A stretch of 64,000 nucleotides of DNA. Source: an uncultured Clostridia bacterium. Its GTDB lineage: Bacteria; Bacillota; Clostridia; Christensenellales; Aristaeellaceae. The notes below the pieces were generated by a model. That model saw only the letters and a program-made list of their open reading frames with translations, ran no database searches and had not been told where the DNA came from. Numbering within the stretch: position 1 is the stretch's first letter; each line of letters begins with the position of its first letter. This document shows, one piece after another, positions 51,853 through 61,165 of this stretch. The DNA lies in contig CAKTUS010000002.1 in NCBI GenBank assembly GCA_934621485.1, forward strand, positions 1 through 64,000, given 5' to 3'. A program made the translations under genes and the position numbers.

Positions 51853-52209
51853 TTAATACTCACAAAGCGCGCCAAAGTCAAAATCGGCAATGTTCATTAG
51901 GGTTACGTTGCCCTGCAAATCCTGGTACAGATAAACCAGCACATAGGAAGGCTGCGCATCCGGAGCCACAACTGTCGCCTGGCACAAAAAGCATTCATTG
52001 GTACCCGCCACCACCTGGGAACCTAGATAGGCAACCGGCACATAGGTTACTCCCAGCAGTTCTGCCGTTCCCTGTTCCACCAGGCTGCGCAGTTCCTCCG
52101 TGATTGTGGGATCTTCGGAGGGAGTCCATCCGCCCGTCATTGTTTCCGCCGTAGCGGCAGAGCCTAGCAGCAGGCAAACCAGCATTAGCATCATCAGTAT
52201 TTTCTTCAT
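51853..52209 (-). CDS. Secreted cystatin-like protein
   Basis: This 118-aa protein has a signal peptide to about residue 21 (TAE). The mature protein begins with Gly-Gly (26-27), then helix 'EELRSLVEQGTAELLG', then 'VAYLGSQVVAGTNECFLCQA' in which QVVAG (65-69) is the exact protease-binding hairpin motif of cystatins. After that come strand-like 'YVLVYLYQD' and 'VTLMNIADFDFG'. The N-terminal Gly, helix and QxVxG order are those of family I25 inhibitors of papain-like proteases. Whether it inhibits anything is unknown. ATG 52209 has AGGAGG; it is separate from ftsZ by a terminator. Confidence 0.8.
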   Translation of the reverse strand: MKKILMMLMLVCLLLGSAATAETMTGGWTPSEDPTITEELRSLVEQGTAELLGVTYVPVAYLGSQVVAGTNECFLCQATVVAPDAQPSYVLVYLYQDLQGNVTLMNIADFDFGALCEY

Positions 52210-52288
52210 CCTTTTCTCCTCCTTTTCTTTTGGGTTCCATTTGGAAGAAACGACGATAGCCGGAAAAGGTTCCATAAAAAAAGAAAAA

Positions 52289-52319
52289 ACCCGACACAAC
52301 GCGATTTGTCGTGCCGGGT
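52289..52319 (-). terminator. Terminator of the ftsA-ftsZ transcript
   Basis: ACCCG (52289-52293) pairs with CGGGT (52315-52319), with imperfect pairing inside, and on the minus strand is followed by TTTTTTCTTTTTTT, a strong U tract, 12 bases past the ftsZ stop. Confidence 0.85.
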
Positions 52320-52330
52320 GAAAAGCCTTT

Positions 52331-53842
52331 TTACTTTCTGGAGGGCCTTCTCAGGAAGGCAGGCACGCCCAGGTTATCCCGCTCCACCGTAGTGGGTTGA
52401 GGCGCGGGTTCCGGCTGAGCCGGCTGCTGCTGAGGCTGAACGGCGTTTTCCATCGGCTGTTGAGCCGCGGGCTGCTGCATGCTCTGATACTGCTGGCCAT
52501 ATTCCATCTGAGGCATTTGTGGCTGCTGAGGCTGAGCGCCCATGGGCTGATAGCCCTGTTGGGGCTGCTGCATGCCATAGTCCAGACCGCCGTACTGCGG
52601 CGTTTGATAGCTCTGCCCAAAGGTAGCGCCATACATCTGACCGCTCTGGCCCAGCTGAGGCATAGCGGCAGGGGTGGGAATGGCGTTGCCGCCCATGTTG
52701 TAGCCGCCGAACTGGCTCTGCTCCTCAGGCATCCCAAAGCTCATGTCCTCAAAAGAGGGCGTGGGATAATCCTGCTGAACGCCAGAGGAGGCCCCATAGC
52801 TGCGGCTGTTGTCGCCGGAAAAGCTGCGAGTCCAATCCCGCTCGCCGGAAGCGCTCTTTTTCTTTTCTTCCTTCTTGGGGAAGGGGGTCTTTTCAAATCC
52901 GGTGGCGATAACGGTAATCCGCACCTCGTCGTCCATGCTTTCATCAATGCCTGCGCCAAAAATGATGTTGGCCTCGCTGTCGGCAGCCTGCATCACCAGG
53001 TTTGCGGCTTCGTTGATGTCGATGATGCTCATATCCTCGCCGCCGGTGATGTTAATGAGCACCGCGCGAGCGCCGTCGATGCTGGTTTCCAGCAGCGGGC
53101 TGGAAATGGCGTTTTTGGCGGCCTCCACCATGCGGTTTTCGCCCTTGCCAACGCCGATGCCCATATGGGCCATGCCGCCGGATTCCATCACGGTCTTTAC
53201 GTCTGCAAAGTCCAGGTTAATCAGCGCAGGCACGGCAATCAGGTCGCTGATGCCCTGAATACCCTGGCGAAGCACGTCGTCCGCAATGCGGAAAGCTTCC
53301 AGCATGGAGGTACCCTTGGTAACCACCTGCAAAAGCCGGTCGTTGGGAATCACCACCAGGGTGTCCACCCGCTGTTTCAGGTCGATAACGCCCATTTCAG
53401 CGTTCTTCATGCGCTGTTTGCCTTCAAAAGCAAAAGGCTTGGTAACCACAGCAATGGTCAGGCAGTTCAGATCCCTGGCGATTTCCGCCACGATTGGGGC
53501 CGCGCCCGTACCGGTGCCGCCGCCCATACCGGCGGTTACAAAAACCAGATCCGCCCCCTTGATGGCCTGAGCGATTTCCTCGCGGCTTTCTTCGGCGGCG
53601 CGGCGGCCCACATCAGGCACAGCGCCCGCGCCAAGGCCCTTGGTCAGCTTTTCACCGATCTGGATGGTGGTGCTGGCCTTGCTCATGGCCAGAGCCTGGC
53701 GATCGGTATTGATGGCGATAAATTCCACGCCCTTCAACCCGGCGTCCACCATGCGATTGATGGCGTTGTTTCCAGCGCCGCCGCAGCCGATCACTTTGAT
53801 GGTTGCAAAGCTCTGTTGATCCTCAATCTGAAATTCCAGCAC
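52331..53842 (-). CDS. ftsZ: Cell division protein FtsZ with a long Gln-rich linker
   Basis: This 503-aa tubulin homologue forms the division ring. GTP-binding '[12 protein letters not shown]' is at residues 105-116, with '[13 protein letters not shown]' at the N-terminus and a complete core to about 320. The linker from about 325 to 490 is unusually long and rich in Gln, Pro, Gly, Tyr and Met ('[16 protein letters not shown]' and similar), and the C-terminal peptide '[15 protein letters not shown]' for FtsA binding is intact. It is 47 bases after ftsA and ends the cluster. Confidence 0.98.
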   Translation of the reverse strand: MLEFQIEDQQSFATIKVIGCGGAGNNAINRMVDAGLKGVEFIAINTDRQALAMSKASTTIQIGEKLTKGLGAGAVPDVGRRAAEESREEIAQAIKGADLVFVTAGMGGGTGTGAAPIVAEIARDLNCLTIAVVTKPFAFEGKQRMKNAEMGVIDLKQRVDTLVVIPNDRLLQVVTKGTSMLEAFRIADDVLRQGIQGISDLIAVPALINLDFADVKTVMESGGMAHMGIGVGKGENRMVEAAKNAISSPLLETSIDGARAVLINITGGEDMSIIDINEAANLVMQAADSEANIIFGAGIDESMDDEVRITVIATGFEKTPFPKKEEKKKSASGERDWTRSFSGDNSRSYGASSGVQQDYPTPSFEDMSFGMPEEQSQFGGYNMGGNAIPTPAAMPQLGQSGQMYGATFGQSYQTPQYGGLDYGMQQPQQGYQPMGAQPQQPQMPQMEYGQQYQSMQQPAAQQPMENAVQPQQQPAQPEPAPQPTTVERDNLGVPAFLRRPSRK

Positions 53843-53889
53843 AGTGCATCCTCCTAGCTTCTATTTGCTTCCGTCGTAATCATGAACTG

Positions 53890-55083
53890 TCAGCCGCCAA
53901 GCAGGCTCTTGAAAAAGTCCTTGATGACGCCTGAAGGTCCGCTGGCCGGCGCATTGCGGGCCTCGATGGTGTCGATAATCAAATCCATCAGACCCATGGC
54001 GCTGGCGTAAATCGGGCTGGAAAGCTTAATGGTGCGCTTTACCGTGTCGCGCACGGGCTTTTCCAGCTTGGCGGCCAGGTAATCCCTGCCGCCTCGGTTC
54101 AGGCTCAAACCGCCGCCGGTCAAATAGATGGTGGACCAATTGCCCAGCTTAATGCCGCTTTCTTCGATGCAGTCCTTAATCATCTCCGCAATCTCGTCCA
54201 CCCGGGGCTCCAGCACCGCGGCCACCTCCTCCTGGGAGAAGGTTTTGCTCTTCACCGCATCGCCGTCGGACACGGTATAGGATTGCGAAATCGTAGAAAT
54301 TCCATACACATACTCGCGTTTGATCTGCTCGGCGCTCTCCAGGGGAATGGACAGGCCCTCGGCAATATCGGCGGCAATATGCCCGCCGCCTACCGGCAGG
54401 GTTTTCTGGAAGATGATTGCGTCTCCCTCCACCGCCATCACATCGGTGCAAAGATAGCCGATGTCAATCAGCAGCGCCGTGCGGTCCCGGTCTTCCTCCA
54501 GCAGGTACAGCATGGCTTCGCCGGTGGAGCTGGAGAAAAAGCCGCTGACAGTGATGTTCATGTCCCGCAGGCGCGCCATCACATCATCCAGGAAAAAGGT
54601 ATCGGCCACCACAAAGCTGACCAGCGCCTTGAGTTCCGTTCCCTTCAGGCCCACGGGTTCCAGCGTTTTTTTGCCGCCATCCACCATGAACCAGGCAGGG
54701 CTGCGGTGTACCACCACGCCGCGCACAGGCGAAAGCTGCTTGTCCGCCTCGGCAAAAATCTTTTCCACATGGCGGGGCGTTACCCGCGGATCCGCGCCCT
54801 GAATGGTCACGCTGGTTTCCACCGCGTACACCCGCGTAAACTCGCCGGGCACACCCACGTTTATTTCGCGAATTTTGCGCTTCGACTGGGTTTCCGCCTC
54901 GGTGATCGATTTTTGAATGGCCTCGTTGAGCAGCGTGGTATTGTTCCACTCGCCGTCCAAAAAGCCGTCGTAGGCGGCAATGCCCGCTCCGATGATGTCG
55001 CAGCGCTGCGTACCGCTGGTTTCGGCCACGAGCGTTACCATTTTGCATGTGCCAAAATCAATAGCAGCAATCGTTGATTTCAT
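53890..55083 (-). CDS. ftsA: Cell division protein FtsA
   Basis: This 397-aa actin-fold protein tethers FtsZ to the membrane. 'AAIDFGTCKMVTLVAE' begins the phosphate 1 motif; the SHS2/1C subdomain is at about 80-165; 'LLIDIGYLCTDVMAVEGD' is phosphate 2 and 'IYLTGGGLSLNRGGRDYL' is the adenosine motif. A C-terminal amphipathic tail 'IKDFFKSLLGG' would bind membrane. It has its own promoter and is coupled to ftsZ. 'MNNTTL' like segments at about 45 show it is the FtsA rather than MreB type. Confidence 0.93.
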   Translation of the reverse strand: MKSTIAAIDFGTCKMVTLVAETSGTQRCDIIGAGIAAYDGFLDGEWNNTTLLNEAIQKSITEAETQSKRKIREINVGVPGEFTRVYAVETSVTIQGADPRVTPRHVEKIFAEADKQLSPVRGVVVHRSPAWFMVDGGKKTLEPVGLKGTELKALVSFVVADTFFLDDVMARLRDMNITVSGFFSSSTGEAMLYLLEEDRDRTALLIDIGYLCTDVMAVEGDAIIFQKTLPVGGGHIAADIAEGLSIPLESAEQIKREYVYGISTISQSYTVSDGDAVKSKTFSQEEVAAVLEPRVDEIAEMIKDCIEESGIKLGNWSTIYLTGGGLSLNRGGRDYLAAKLEKPVRDTVKRTIKLSSPIYASAMGLMDLIIDTIEARNAPASGPSGVIKDFFKSLLGG

Positions 55084-55191
55084 AACAAACCAATCCCCTG
55101 TTCATCAGGAATCAGCCGCCGGGAACGGTGATCCGGGCGGCAGGCTGAGCGCTTATTCAGCAAATGCAAAGCACCCAAAGTACCATTATTT

Positions 55192-55220
55192 ATTGTAACC
55201 GTTTTGCTACAAAATCGCAA
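55192..55220 (-). promoter_or_regulatory. Promoter of ftsA-ftsZ
   Basis: On the minus strand TTGCGA (55215-55220), 17 bp and TACAAT (55192-55197) lie about 110 bases before ftsA, in a gap of about 200 bases after ftsQ. Confidence 0.6.
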
Positions 55221-55281
55221 GCATATTCCTGCTTTTTTTTCATGTTTTTGAGAATTCTTTTGTAACGATTTGCCAGGCGTG

Positions 55282-56190
55282 TCAGCTTTCCGGCATAAAG
55301 GTGGCGTCTTCCGGCGTGGTCACGTCCAGCACCCCGCTGAACTTGCCCAATTGGCGCAGATAAGCCATGTAGGTGCGCACTGCGCCTATCTTGGCGCGCA
55401 TGATGCTGGCGTCGCCCATGCGCACGGTAACGCCTTCCCGGGTAATCAGGTAAATGCTCTCCGGGTTCGCCAGGTTGATTTCCGCCACCTGGTCGGTGTA
55501 GAGCTGCTTTTCCAGTTCGGAAACAATGTTGCAATAAGCGTCCAGTTGATTTTGAGAACGCAGCATCAGCTTCTGCCCCACATAGATGCTGCCGGCCCGA
55601 AAGCCGGTTACCACCGGCAGCCCATCCGGCAGGGCCGAATCGTTGCGCTGCTCCATTACCATGCCCTCGTCATCCAGCAGATACAAAACGCCCAGCCACT
55701 GCATGGCGGCCGCCACCTTGCGTTCCTCAATGTATAAATAGATGGTGCCGGGGTACTCCTTTTGCATACCCTTGAATACAATGGTATGGTCCTTGCTGAG
55801 CGCCTTGGCCACATCCGCCTCCTCAATCCCCAGCATATTGCGGTCCTGCACCAGGCCGCTGGCGGCCACCACCTGCTGCGGCGTTTTCTGCTGGTTGCCG
55901 ATCACGTATACCGTCGTGAGGCGAAAAAAGCGCTCCTGCACCACCACCAGCAGCACCGTCAGCGCCGCCAGTATCGCCAGAAATTTGAAAAAGCCTTCTG
56001 TTTTCCGCTTTTTGCGAAGGGTTTGGGCCTGGGCTACAACAGTGGCCGGCTCGGCAGGCGGAAGCGGCGTTTCGGCTCCTGCTTCCGCCTGCTCCTCCTG
56101 CGCCTGATGCACATAATCATAGGTGTATTCGCCGTAGGCCCGAAATTCGTCGCGCTGGTTTTCGCCCTTGCGCTTTGGCCGCCTGCTCAT
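55282..56190 (-). CDS. ftsQ: Cell division protein FtsQ/DivIB
   Basis: This 302-aa bitopic protein has a charged cytoplasmic N-terminus of about 65 residues with a Tyr-rich start and a Pro/Ala/Glu linker, one membrane helix (about 68-86), a POTRA domain ('TVYVIGNQQKTPQQVVAASGL'), then the beta domain with 'VTGFRAGSIYVGQKL'. It is part of the divisome bridging complex. It begins 20 bases after murA; the sequence of the helix is rich in Leu/Val as expected. Confidence 0.93.
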   Translation of the reverse strand: MSRRPKRKGENQRDEFRAYGEYTYDYVHQAQEEQAEAGAETPLPPAEPATVVAQAQTLRKKRKTEGFFKFLAILAALTVLLVVVQERFFRLTTVYVIGNQQKTPQQVVAASGLVQDRNMLGIEEADVAKALSKDHTIVFKGMQKEYPGTIYLYIEERKVAAAMQWLGVLYLLDDEGMVMEQRNDSALPDGLPVVTGFRAGSIYVGQKLMLRSQNQLDAYCNIVSELEKQLYTDQVAEINLANPESIYLITREGVTVRMGDASIMRAKIGAVRTYMAYLRQLGKFSGVLDVTTPEDATFMPES

Positions 56191-56210
56191 GTACCTTCCC
56201 TCCTAACGGC

Positions 56211-57473
56211 TTACGCCTCTATCGCAACTCTCTTCACATCCGCCCCCAGGGCGCAAAGCATGTTTTCCATTCGGTCATAGCCCCGGTCAATGAGCTCCGC
56301 ATGCTCCACCAGGGTTTCGCCCTCGGCTCTCAGGCCGGCAATCGCCAGGGCTGCGCCTCCCCGCAAATCCCGGGCCGTAACCCTTGCGCCATACAGGCGC
56401 TTCACCCCCTGCACAACGGCGGTGCGTCCGTTCACCAGCACATTGGCGCCCATGCGTTTCAAATCACCGGCATGGGTAAAGCGATTCTCAAATACATTCT
56501 CCACCACCACGGAGGTTCCTTCCGCCCCAGTGGCCAAAGCCAGCATCTGCACCTGCATATCGGTGGGAAAGCCGGGATGAGGCTGGGTTTGCAGCATGGG
56601 AAACGCCCTCAGCCGTGCGGGGGCGTGCAGCCGCACCCCGTAGCCCTCCTGGGTAACGACGCACCCCATTTCTCTCAATTTGGAAAAGATTGCATACATG
56701 GCTTCGCATGGCGCGCGTTTCAGGAAAACGGATCCGCCCGTATTGGCGGCGGCGGCCAGCAGCGTGCCCGCTACAATCCGGTCCGGCATGGGCCGGTACA
56801 CCGTTCCGTGCATGCACGGAACGCCCTCTACCGTGATGGTGTGGGTGCCCGCGCCGCTAACCTTGGCCCCCATGGCGCACATAAGCTGCTGCAAATCCAG
56901 TATTTCAGGCTCTCGGGCCACGTTGTGCAGCAGGGTGGTGCCTTTCAGCAGGGCTGCCGCCATCATCACGTTTTCCGTTGCGCCCACGCTGGGGTAATCA
57001 AAATGAACCACTCCGGCGCGCATGTTTCGTCCGTCACAATGAATCATGCCGCCTTCTTCCCGTACCTCCACGCCCAATTGCCGCAGCCCGCTCAAATGCA
57101 AATTGATGGGGCGAAGCCCAATCTCGCACCCGCCGGGAAAGGTGACGGTCGCCTTGCGGAAGCGGGCCACAATTGGCCCCAGCAAAAAGATTGACGAACG
57201 GATTTTTTTGGACAGGCCGTCCGGCATTTCATAGCTGCTCAGGCCCTGGGGATCAATCACAATCGCGCCGTTCTCCCGGCGGGTCCGGCAGCCCAGCGTT
57301 TCCAGAATCACCGCCATGTACCCAATATCGCTCAAAGCCGGGCAGTCCGTGACCACCGTTTGCTGGTCCGTTAAAATGGAAGCCGCCAAAATCGGCAAAA
57401 TGGCGTTTTTGGCGCTATGTACCGTGCACTCCCCTTCCAGGCGTCTGCCGCCCGTCATCTTCAAGGCGTCCAT
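56211..57473 (-). CDS. murA: UDP-N-acetylglucosamine 1-carboxyvinyltransferase MurA
   Basis: This 420-aa enzyme transfers enolpyruvate from PEP to UDP-GlcNAc, the first committed step of peptidoglycan synthesis. 'SAKNAILPILAA' (20-31) has the catalytic Lys22-Asn23, and the reactive Cys116 is in 'PGGCEIGLRP' (113-122), so it should be fosfomycin-sensitive by sequence. The second ATG (57473) has the better spacing to GGAGG than that at 57476. Its place after ftsW, where murG normally stands, is unusual. Confidence 0.96.
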   Translation of the reverse strand: MDALKMTGGRRLEGECTVHSAKNAILPILAASILTDQQTVVTDCPALSDIGYMAVILETLGCRTRRENGAIVIDPQGLSSYEMPDGLSKKIRSSIFLLGPIVARFRKATVTFPGGCEIGLRPINLHLSGLRQLGVEVREEGGMIHCDGRNMRAGVVHFDYPSVGATENVMMAAALLKGTTLLHNVAREPEILDLQQLMCAMGAKVSGAGTHTITVEGVPCMHGTVYRPMPDRIVAGTLLAAAANTGGSVFLKRAPCEAMYAIFSKLREMGCVVTQEGYGVRLHAPARLRAFPMLQTQPHPGFPTDMQVQMLALATGAEGTSVVVENVFENRFTHAGDLKRMGANVLVNGRTAVVQGVKRLYGARVTARDLRGGAALAIAGLRAEGETLVEHAELIDRGYDRMENMLCALGADVKRVAIEA

Positions 57474-57537
57474 CATTCCACCTCCGTCAAACAGTTCATG
57501 CACCATCCTATGACGTGCCTGACGAAGTGTGAAAAGG

Positions 57538-58677
57538 TTAATGCGGACAAGAGCGGGAAACGTTCAGGATGATGCCTGTTGCGGCCATCAGCAGCGAAAT
57601 GGACGTGCCGCCGGCGCTGAAGAAGGGCAGCGGAAGGCCTGTAGTGGGCATAACGCCAATAACCACCCCAATGTTGATGATAGCCTGCACGGTAATCATC
57701 GCGGTGAGGCCGGCCGCCAGCAGGCAGCCATAGCGGTCGTCGCAGGAAACGGCAATGCGCATCCCGGCAAAGGCGAAGGCGGCAAACAGCAGAATAACCA
57801 CCGTGCAGCCCAGCAGGCCAAAGTCCTCCCCTACAATGGCGAAAATAAAATCGCTTTCCGGGTATGGCAGATAGCTGAATTTTTGCCTGCCCTGACCCAG
57901 GCCGCGGCCAAACAGCCCGCCGGAGCCAATGGCAATCAGCGACTGAGCCAGCTGGTAGCCCTCGTCGCTCATCTGGGCAAACGGATCCCGGAAGGACAGC
58001 AGCCGTTCCCGGCGGTAGGGTTCAATCCAGGCATACACCATGCCCACACACCCCGCCGCCACGCCCAGCAGTCCCAAATGCCGCCATCTGGCTCCCGCCA
58101 GCAGAATCATCAATAGCGCCACAATCATGATGCTGCCAGCCGTGGACAGGTTCGGCTGCTGCAAAATGAGCAAAAACATCACCGCCGGAACCGCCAGCAG
58201 CGGCAGCACGCCCTGAAACAGCAGGTGCAGCTTTTCCGCCCGGTAGCTCAGGGTGGAGGCCAAGTACAGCACCGAAGCGATCTTGGCCAGTTCGGAGGGC
58301 TGAAAGCTCATGCCCGCAAGGTTCAGCCAGCGCCGGGAACCGTTCAGGTTAACGCCGATTCCGGGAATCAGCACCGCTACCAGTAGCAGCGCACTGACGG
58401 CCAGGGCCGCCACCACCACCCGGGAATCCCGCCAAAAGCGGTAGGGAATTCGGCTGGTAAGCAGCATCAGTACGCCGCCCAGCCCAATGCCGATTAGTTG
58501 CTTTTTCACTTCCAGCAGCGCGTCGCCCTGGTCTACCGCCTTATAATAGGTGGCGCTGAACAGGGCCAGCAGCCCGCACATCATCAGCAGGGAAAGCACC
58601 AGCAGCAGCGTGCCGTCCATCCGCTGCCTGCGCCGTTTTAGGAAACGCCCCGTAGTCGCCGGTTTTGCCTGAATCAA
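57538..58677 (-). CDS. ftsW: Peptidoglycan glycosyltransferase FtsW (SEDS family)
   Basis: This 379-aa SEDS polymerase has ten helices. 'MSFQPSELAKIASVLYLA' (near 128-145) and 'LQQPNLSTAGSIMI' carry residues typical of SEDS proteins, 'GYQLAQSLIAIGSGGLFGRGLGQG' is the family loop and 'ESDFIFAIVGEDFG' follows. The start is uncertain: a TTG at 58677 behind GGAGGGAGGGG seems best; a GTG at 58695 and ATG at 58620 are alternatives. In clostridia the same position can hold SpoVE, a close relative. Confidence 0.9.
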   Translation of the reverse strand: MIQAKPATTGRFLKRRRQRMDGTLLLVLSLLMMCGLLALFSATYYKAVDQGDALLEVKKQLIGIGLGGVLMLLTSRIPYRFWRDSRVVVAALAVSALLLVAVLIPGIGVNLNGSRRWLNLAGMSFQPSELAKIASVLYLASTLSYRAEKLHLLFQGVLPLLAVPAVMFLLILQQPNLSTAGSIMIVALLMILLAGARWRHLGLLGVAAGCVGMVYAWIEPYRRERLLSFRDPFAQMSDEGYQLAQSLIAIGSGGLFGRGLGQGRQKFSYLPYPESDFIFAIVGEDFGLLGCTVVILLFAAFAFAGMRIAVSCDDRYGCLLAAGLTAMITVQAIINIGVVIGVMPTTGLPLPFFSAGGTSISLLMAATGIILNVSRSCPH

Positions 58678-58748
58678 AAAAGCCCCTCCCTCCACTCGAT
58701 GCTCCGTCTTTGGTGCGCATCTCTTCCGCGAGGGGAAGGGCTTTTTCG

Positions 58749-60110
58749 TTAGTTCAGTTCATTCACAATCTGCTTAAAGATTTCGCCGCGCTGCTCATAA
58801 TCCCGGAACATATCGAAGCTGGCGCAGGCGGGAGACAGCAGCACGTTGCCGCCGGATACGGCCAGCTTACGAGCCTTATCCACGGCGTCCTGCATGCTGT
58901 AAGCCTGGGTAATGGCGGTAAAGCCCGCTTCCTCCAGCTGCGTGCGGATCTGCTTGGCGGTTTCCCCCATCACCACCACCTCGCCAATCTGGCCGGAGGC
59001 GATAATTTCCTTGCACAGGGGCATAAAATCCGTGTGCTTGTCATAGCCGCCCAGCAGCAGCACCGTGCGGCTCTTCATGCTTTGCACGGCCTTGATGGTG
59101 GAATCTACGTTGGTGCCCTTGCTGTCGTTGATGTAGGTAACTCCCTCCAGCACGCGCACCTTTTCAATGCGGTGCTCTACGCCGGTAAAGGACATCAGCG
59201 TATGGCGAATGACCGGGGCGGGAATACCCAGCACGCTGGCCATGGCCGTAGCCGCCAGTGCGTTTTCCAGATTGTGAGGGCCGGGAATCAAAATCTGATC
59301 CACATCGCAGATGGCGCGACGCGCGCCCTTCCACTGCCACACCACCTTGCCGTTTTCTACAAAGGCGCCGTTTTCCACCGGCTGAGTGCGGCTGAACAGA
59401 GCCAGCTGCGCCTTCAGTTTGGGCGCCATCTTCATCAGCGTGGCGTCGTCCATGTTCAAAACCGCATAGTCCTGCTCGGTCTGGTTTTCAAAGATGCGCT
59501 GCTTCAGGCGAATATACTGGGCCATGGTGCCGTGACGGTTCAGGTGGTCCTCGGTAATGTTCAGCAACGCCGCCACATGGGGATGAAAGGTTTTCACACT
59601 TTCCAGCTGGAAGCTGGAAACCTCCACCACCGTCATGTCTTCTTTGCGGCTTTCCAGGGCCACCGCGGAAAGCGGGTAGCCAATGTTGCCCGCCACATGG
59701 GTAACGCGCCCGGCATTTTCAAAAATCCTGCCCAGCAGCGTGGTGGTAGTGGTTTTGCCGTTGGTGCCGGAAATGGCCGCCATATCGCCCTTAAGCAGCG
59801 AGGAGGCCAACTCCAGTTCGCCCACCATGGGCACGCCCTTTTCCCTGGCAGCGGTTACCACCGGCGCGTCGATAGGCACGCCCGGGCTGATGACCAGCCC
59901 TTCCGCCTCGTTAAGCAGCTCCACCGGGTCTTCGCCCAGGCGAAACTCGCACGCCGTACCACGAAGCTCATCCAGAACGTGGCCGAAGGCTTCTTCCTTC
60001 TTCCGGTCTGAAAGCACGGGAACCGCGCCGTTATGAATGAGCAGCTGCGCCGCCGCGATACCGCTGCGAGCCAGGCCCACGACCAAAATGCGTTTTCCTG
60101 CCAGTTTCAT
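58749..60110 (-). CDS. murD: UDP-N-acetylmuramoyl-L-alanine:D-glutamate ligase MurD
   Basis: This 453-aa Mur ligase adds D-Glu. The N-terminal 'KLAGKRILVVGLARSGIAAA' Rossmann, ATP loop 'AISGTNGKTTTTTLLG' (about 112-127), 'YINDSKGTNVDST' and 'LLLGGYDKHTDF' are all present. ATG 60110 follows GGAGGAGGG. The gap to mraY is 20 bases. Length and motifs are standard. Confidence 0.97.
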   Translation of the reverse strand: MKLAGKRILVVGLARSGIAAAQLLIHNGAVPVLSDRKKEEAFGHVLDELRGTACEFRLGEDPVELLNEAEGLVISPGVPIDAPVVTAAREKGVPMVGELELASSLLKGDMAAISGTNGKTTTTTLLGRIFENAGRVTHVAGNIGYPLSAVALESRKEDMTVVEVSSFQLESVKTFHPHVAALLNITEDHLNRHGTMAQYIRLKQRIFENQTEQDYAVLNMDDATLMKMAPKLKAQLALFSRTQPVENGAFVENGKVVWQWKGARRAICDVDQILIPGPHNLENALAATAMASVLGIPAPVIRHTLMSFTGVEHRIEKVRVLEGVTYINDSKGTNVDSTIKAVQSMKSRTVLLLGGYDKHTDFMPLCKEIIASGQIGEVVVMGETAKQIRTQLEEAGFTAITQAYSMQDAVDKARKLAVSGGNVLLSPACASFDMFRDYEQRGEIFKQIVNELN

Positions 60111-60130
60111 CAAAGCTTCCCTCCTCCAAG

Positions 60131-61159
60131 TTACGGAATCAGCTTCAGCGACAGCAGCGCAATCAGGCACAAAATGCCTTCCACAATGGAGTACATCGCA
60201 ACAATCTGCTGTTCGCTCATGCCGCAAAGCTCAAAATGGTGGTGAATGGGCGACATCTTAAAGATGCGCCTGCCATGGGTTACCTTGAAATAAATCCGCT
60301 GGATAATGACGCTCATGGACGAAGCAAAGGGCGTAAACATCACTAGCAGCATGAAAATGGGCATACGAAGCAACATGGACATGCCGACCATGGCCCCGCC
60401 GATAAACATGCTGCCCGTATCTCCCATGAACACCAGCGCCGGGTAATGATTAAAGCGCAGAAAGCCCATGCAACCGCCTGCCAGCGCCATGGCAAAAACG
60501 GCCAGGTACTGGTAGTTTTGCGAAAGGGATGGAGCCATGGCGGCAGAAGCCATCACCACAAACAGGGCCATCAGGCCCCAGGTAGCGCTGCCGATGACGG
60601 TTACGCTGCTGAGCAGTCCGTCCAGGCCGTCCTGAAGATTGGCGCTGTTAACCATGAAAATCATCACGCAGGTCATCAGCGGCACGTAAAACACGCCCAG
60701 ATCCCACTCCACATTGAAGAAGGGCACAAGGATGCTGCTGCCCACATAGGGATTGACGTAGCAATACAGGGAAAACGCCACGGACACCAGCACCTGGCCC
60801 ACAACCTTCTGCCACCAGATCAGGCCCAGATTGCGCTTCTTGACCACCTTGATATAGTCGTCTATGAAGCCAATCAGTAAATTCAGCAGGGCCACCAGCA
60901 CGGTAGCCAGGCCAAAATTCCAAAAGCCCAGGCTTTCGCCGCCAGAGGTGTACACCAGCAACAGCGTTACCACACAAGCCACCGCCGCAAACATCAGCCC
61001 GCCCATGGTGGGCGTTCCCTGCTTCACCTGGTGGCTTTTAGGGCCAAGCTCGTACTCCGTTTGGCCGAATTTCAGCTTGCGCAAAACCGGCAGTACCCGG
61101 GGGCCAATCAGCAGCATGGCAACGACGGACAAAACCAGCGCCAAAATCAGCTTCGTCAT
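60131..61159 (-). CDS. mraY: Phospho-N-acetylmuramoyl-pentapeptide transferase MraY
   Basis: This 342-aa integral membrane enzyme has ten helices and loads UDP-MurNAc-pentapeptide onto undecaprenyl phosphate. 'QGTPTMGGLMF' (near 48), 'GFIDDYIKVV' (near 108, catalytic Asp-Asp), 'NLQDGLDGLLSS' (near 192) and 'SPIHHHFELCGMSE' (near 308) are its hallmark motifs. It starts 6 bases after the end of murE, leaving no room for murF. Confidence 0.97.
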   Translation of the reverse strand: MTKLILALVLSVVAMLLIGPRVLPVLRKLKFGQTEYELGPKSHQVKQGTPTMGGLMFAAVACVVTLLLVYTSGGESLGFWNFGLATVLVALLNLLIGFIDDYIKVVKKRNLGLIWWQKVVGQVLVSVAFSLYCYVNPYVGSSILVPFFNVEWDLGVFYVPLMTCVMIFMVNSANLQDGLDGLLSSVTVIGSATWGLMALFVVMASAAMAPSLSQNYQYLAVFAMALAGGCMGFLRFNHYPALVFMGDTGSMFIGGAMVGMSMLLRMPIFMLLVMFTPFASSMSVIIQRIYFKVTHGRRIFKMSPIHHHFELCGMSEQQIVAMYSIVEGILCLIALLSLKLIP

Positions 61160-61165
61160 CCTGCA

